5,674 nucleotides of DNA, taken from contig DNCM01000069.1 in the NCBI GenBank assembly GCA_003498085.1, forward strand, positions 1 through 5,674. The letters are read 5' to 3'. Positions 5,626 through 5,674 of this stretch are shown here, piece after piece. Positions within the stretch are counted from its first letter, which is position 1; the number at the start of each line of letters is the position of its first letter. A model generated the notes under the pieces. It had not been told where the DNA came from. It saw nothing but the letters and a program-made list of their open reading frames with translations, and ran no database searches. The translations under genes were made by a program, and so were the position numbers. Origin of the DNA: a bacterium (GTDB lineage Bacteria; UBA9089; UBA9088).

Positions 5626-5674
5626 TTACATCCAGCAGAACTTCCCCATCTCATAAAATTTATATTAAAAAAAC

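Noticed and set aside
5622..5674. Minus-strand open frame from the window edge ending in TGA at 5624-5622 (16 codons), possibly the tail of an upstream gene
   Set aside because: It is too short to judge, its stop lies inside the cvpA -35 hexamer, and another open frame of similar length exists on the plus strand here.

Overview
The window is AT-rich bacterial DNA, densely coded in two converging blocks. Base composition, the 2-hydroxyacyl-CoA dehydratase/activase pair (oxygen-sensitive iron-sulfur enzymes) and Lys/Glu/Ile-rich proteins suggest an anaerobic, probably uncultured bacterium. A bacterial tRNA-Pro, AccB, PhoU and consensus -35/-10 promoters rule out an archaeon. I cannot name a phylum from this sequence.

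Block 1, plus strand, 1-2560: the 3' part of an operon of at least four tightly packed genes. In order they are a 2-hydroxyacyl-CoA dehydratase D-component/YjiM-like protein (5' end outside the window), its ATP-dependent activase (ATGA overlap), a membrane-anchored YdjY-like protein with a CxxC motif (17-nt gap), and a CcdA/DsbD-type membrane thiol-electron transporter (TAATG overlap). The first two form an ATP-driven low-potential electron-injection pair. The last two look like a thiol-redox pair that could pass electrons across the membrane. The linkage of the two pairs is the most interesting feature here.

Block 2, minus strand, 5589 down to 2604: cvpA and accB (ATGA overlap) form one unit. 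phoU follows with its own promoter in the 75-nt gap after accB. A tRNA-Pro(CGG) gene starts only 3 nt after the phoU stop codon. After a 102-nt spacer comes a GT4-type glycosyltransferase, which converges on the plus-strand operon with a 43-nt gap. These genes cover biotin-dependent fatty acid synthesis, phosphate signalling, an inner-membrane protein and envelope polysaccharide assembly. They look like a housekeeping neighbourhood rather than one pathway. phoU is not beside pst genes and accB is not followed by accC.

A recurring feature is weak or absent Shine-Dalgarno sequence. cvpA has TTGACA-18-TAAAAT with its GTG start about where transcription should begin (apparently leaderless). phoU has TTGACA-16-TATAAT with ATG only 14 nt after the -10 box. 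The only perfect AAGGAGG noticed in a spacer (3836-3830, minus) has no gene behind it. No CRISPR array, insertion sequence, riboswitch or convincing intrinsic terminator was seen.
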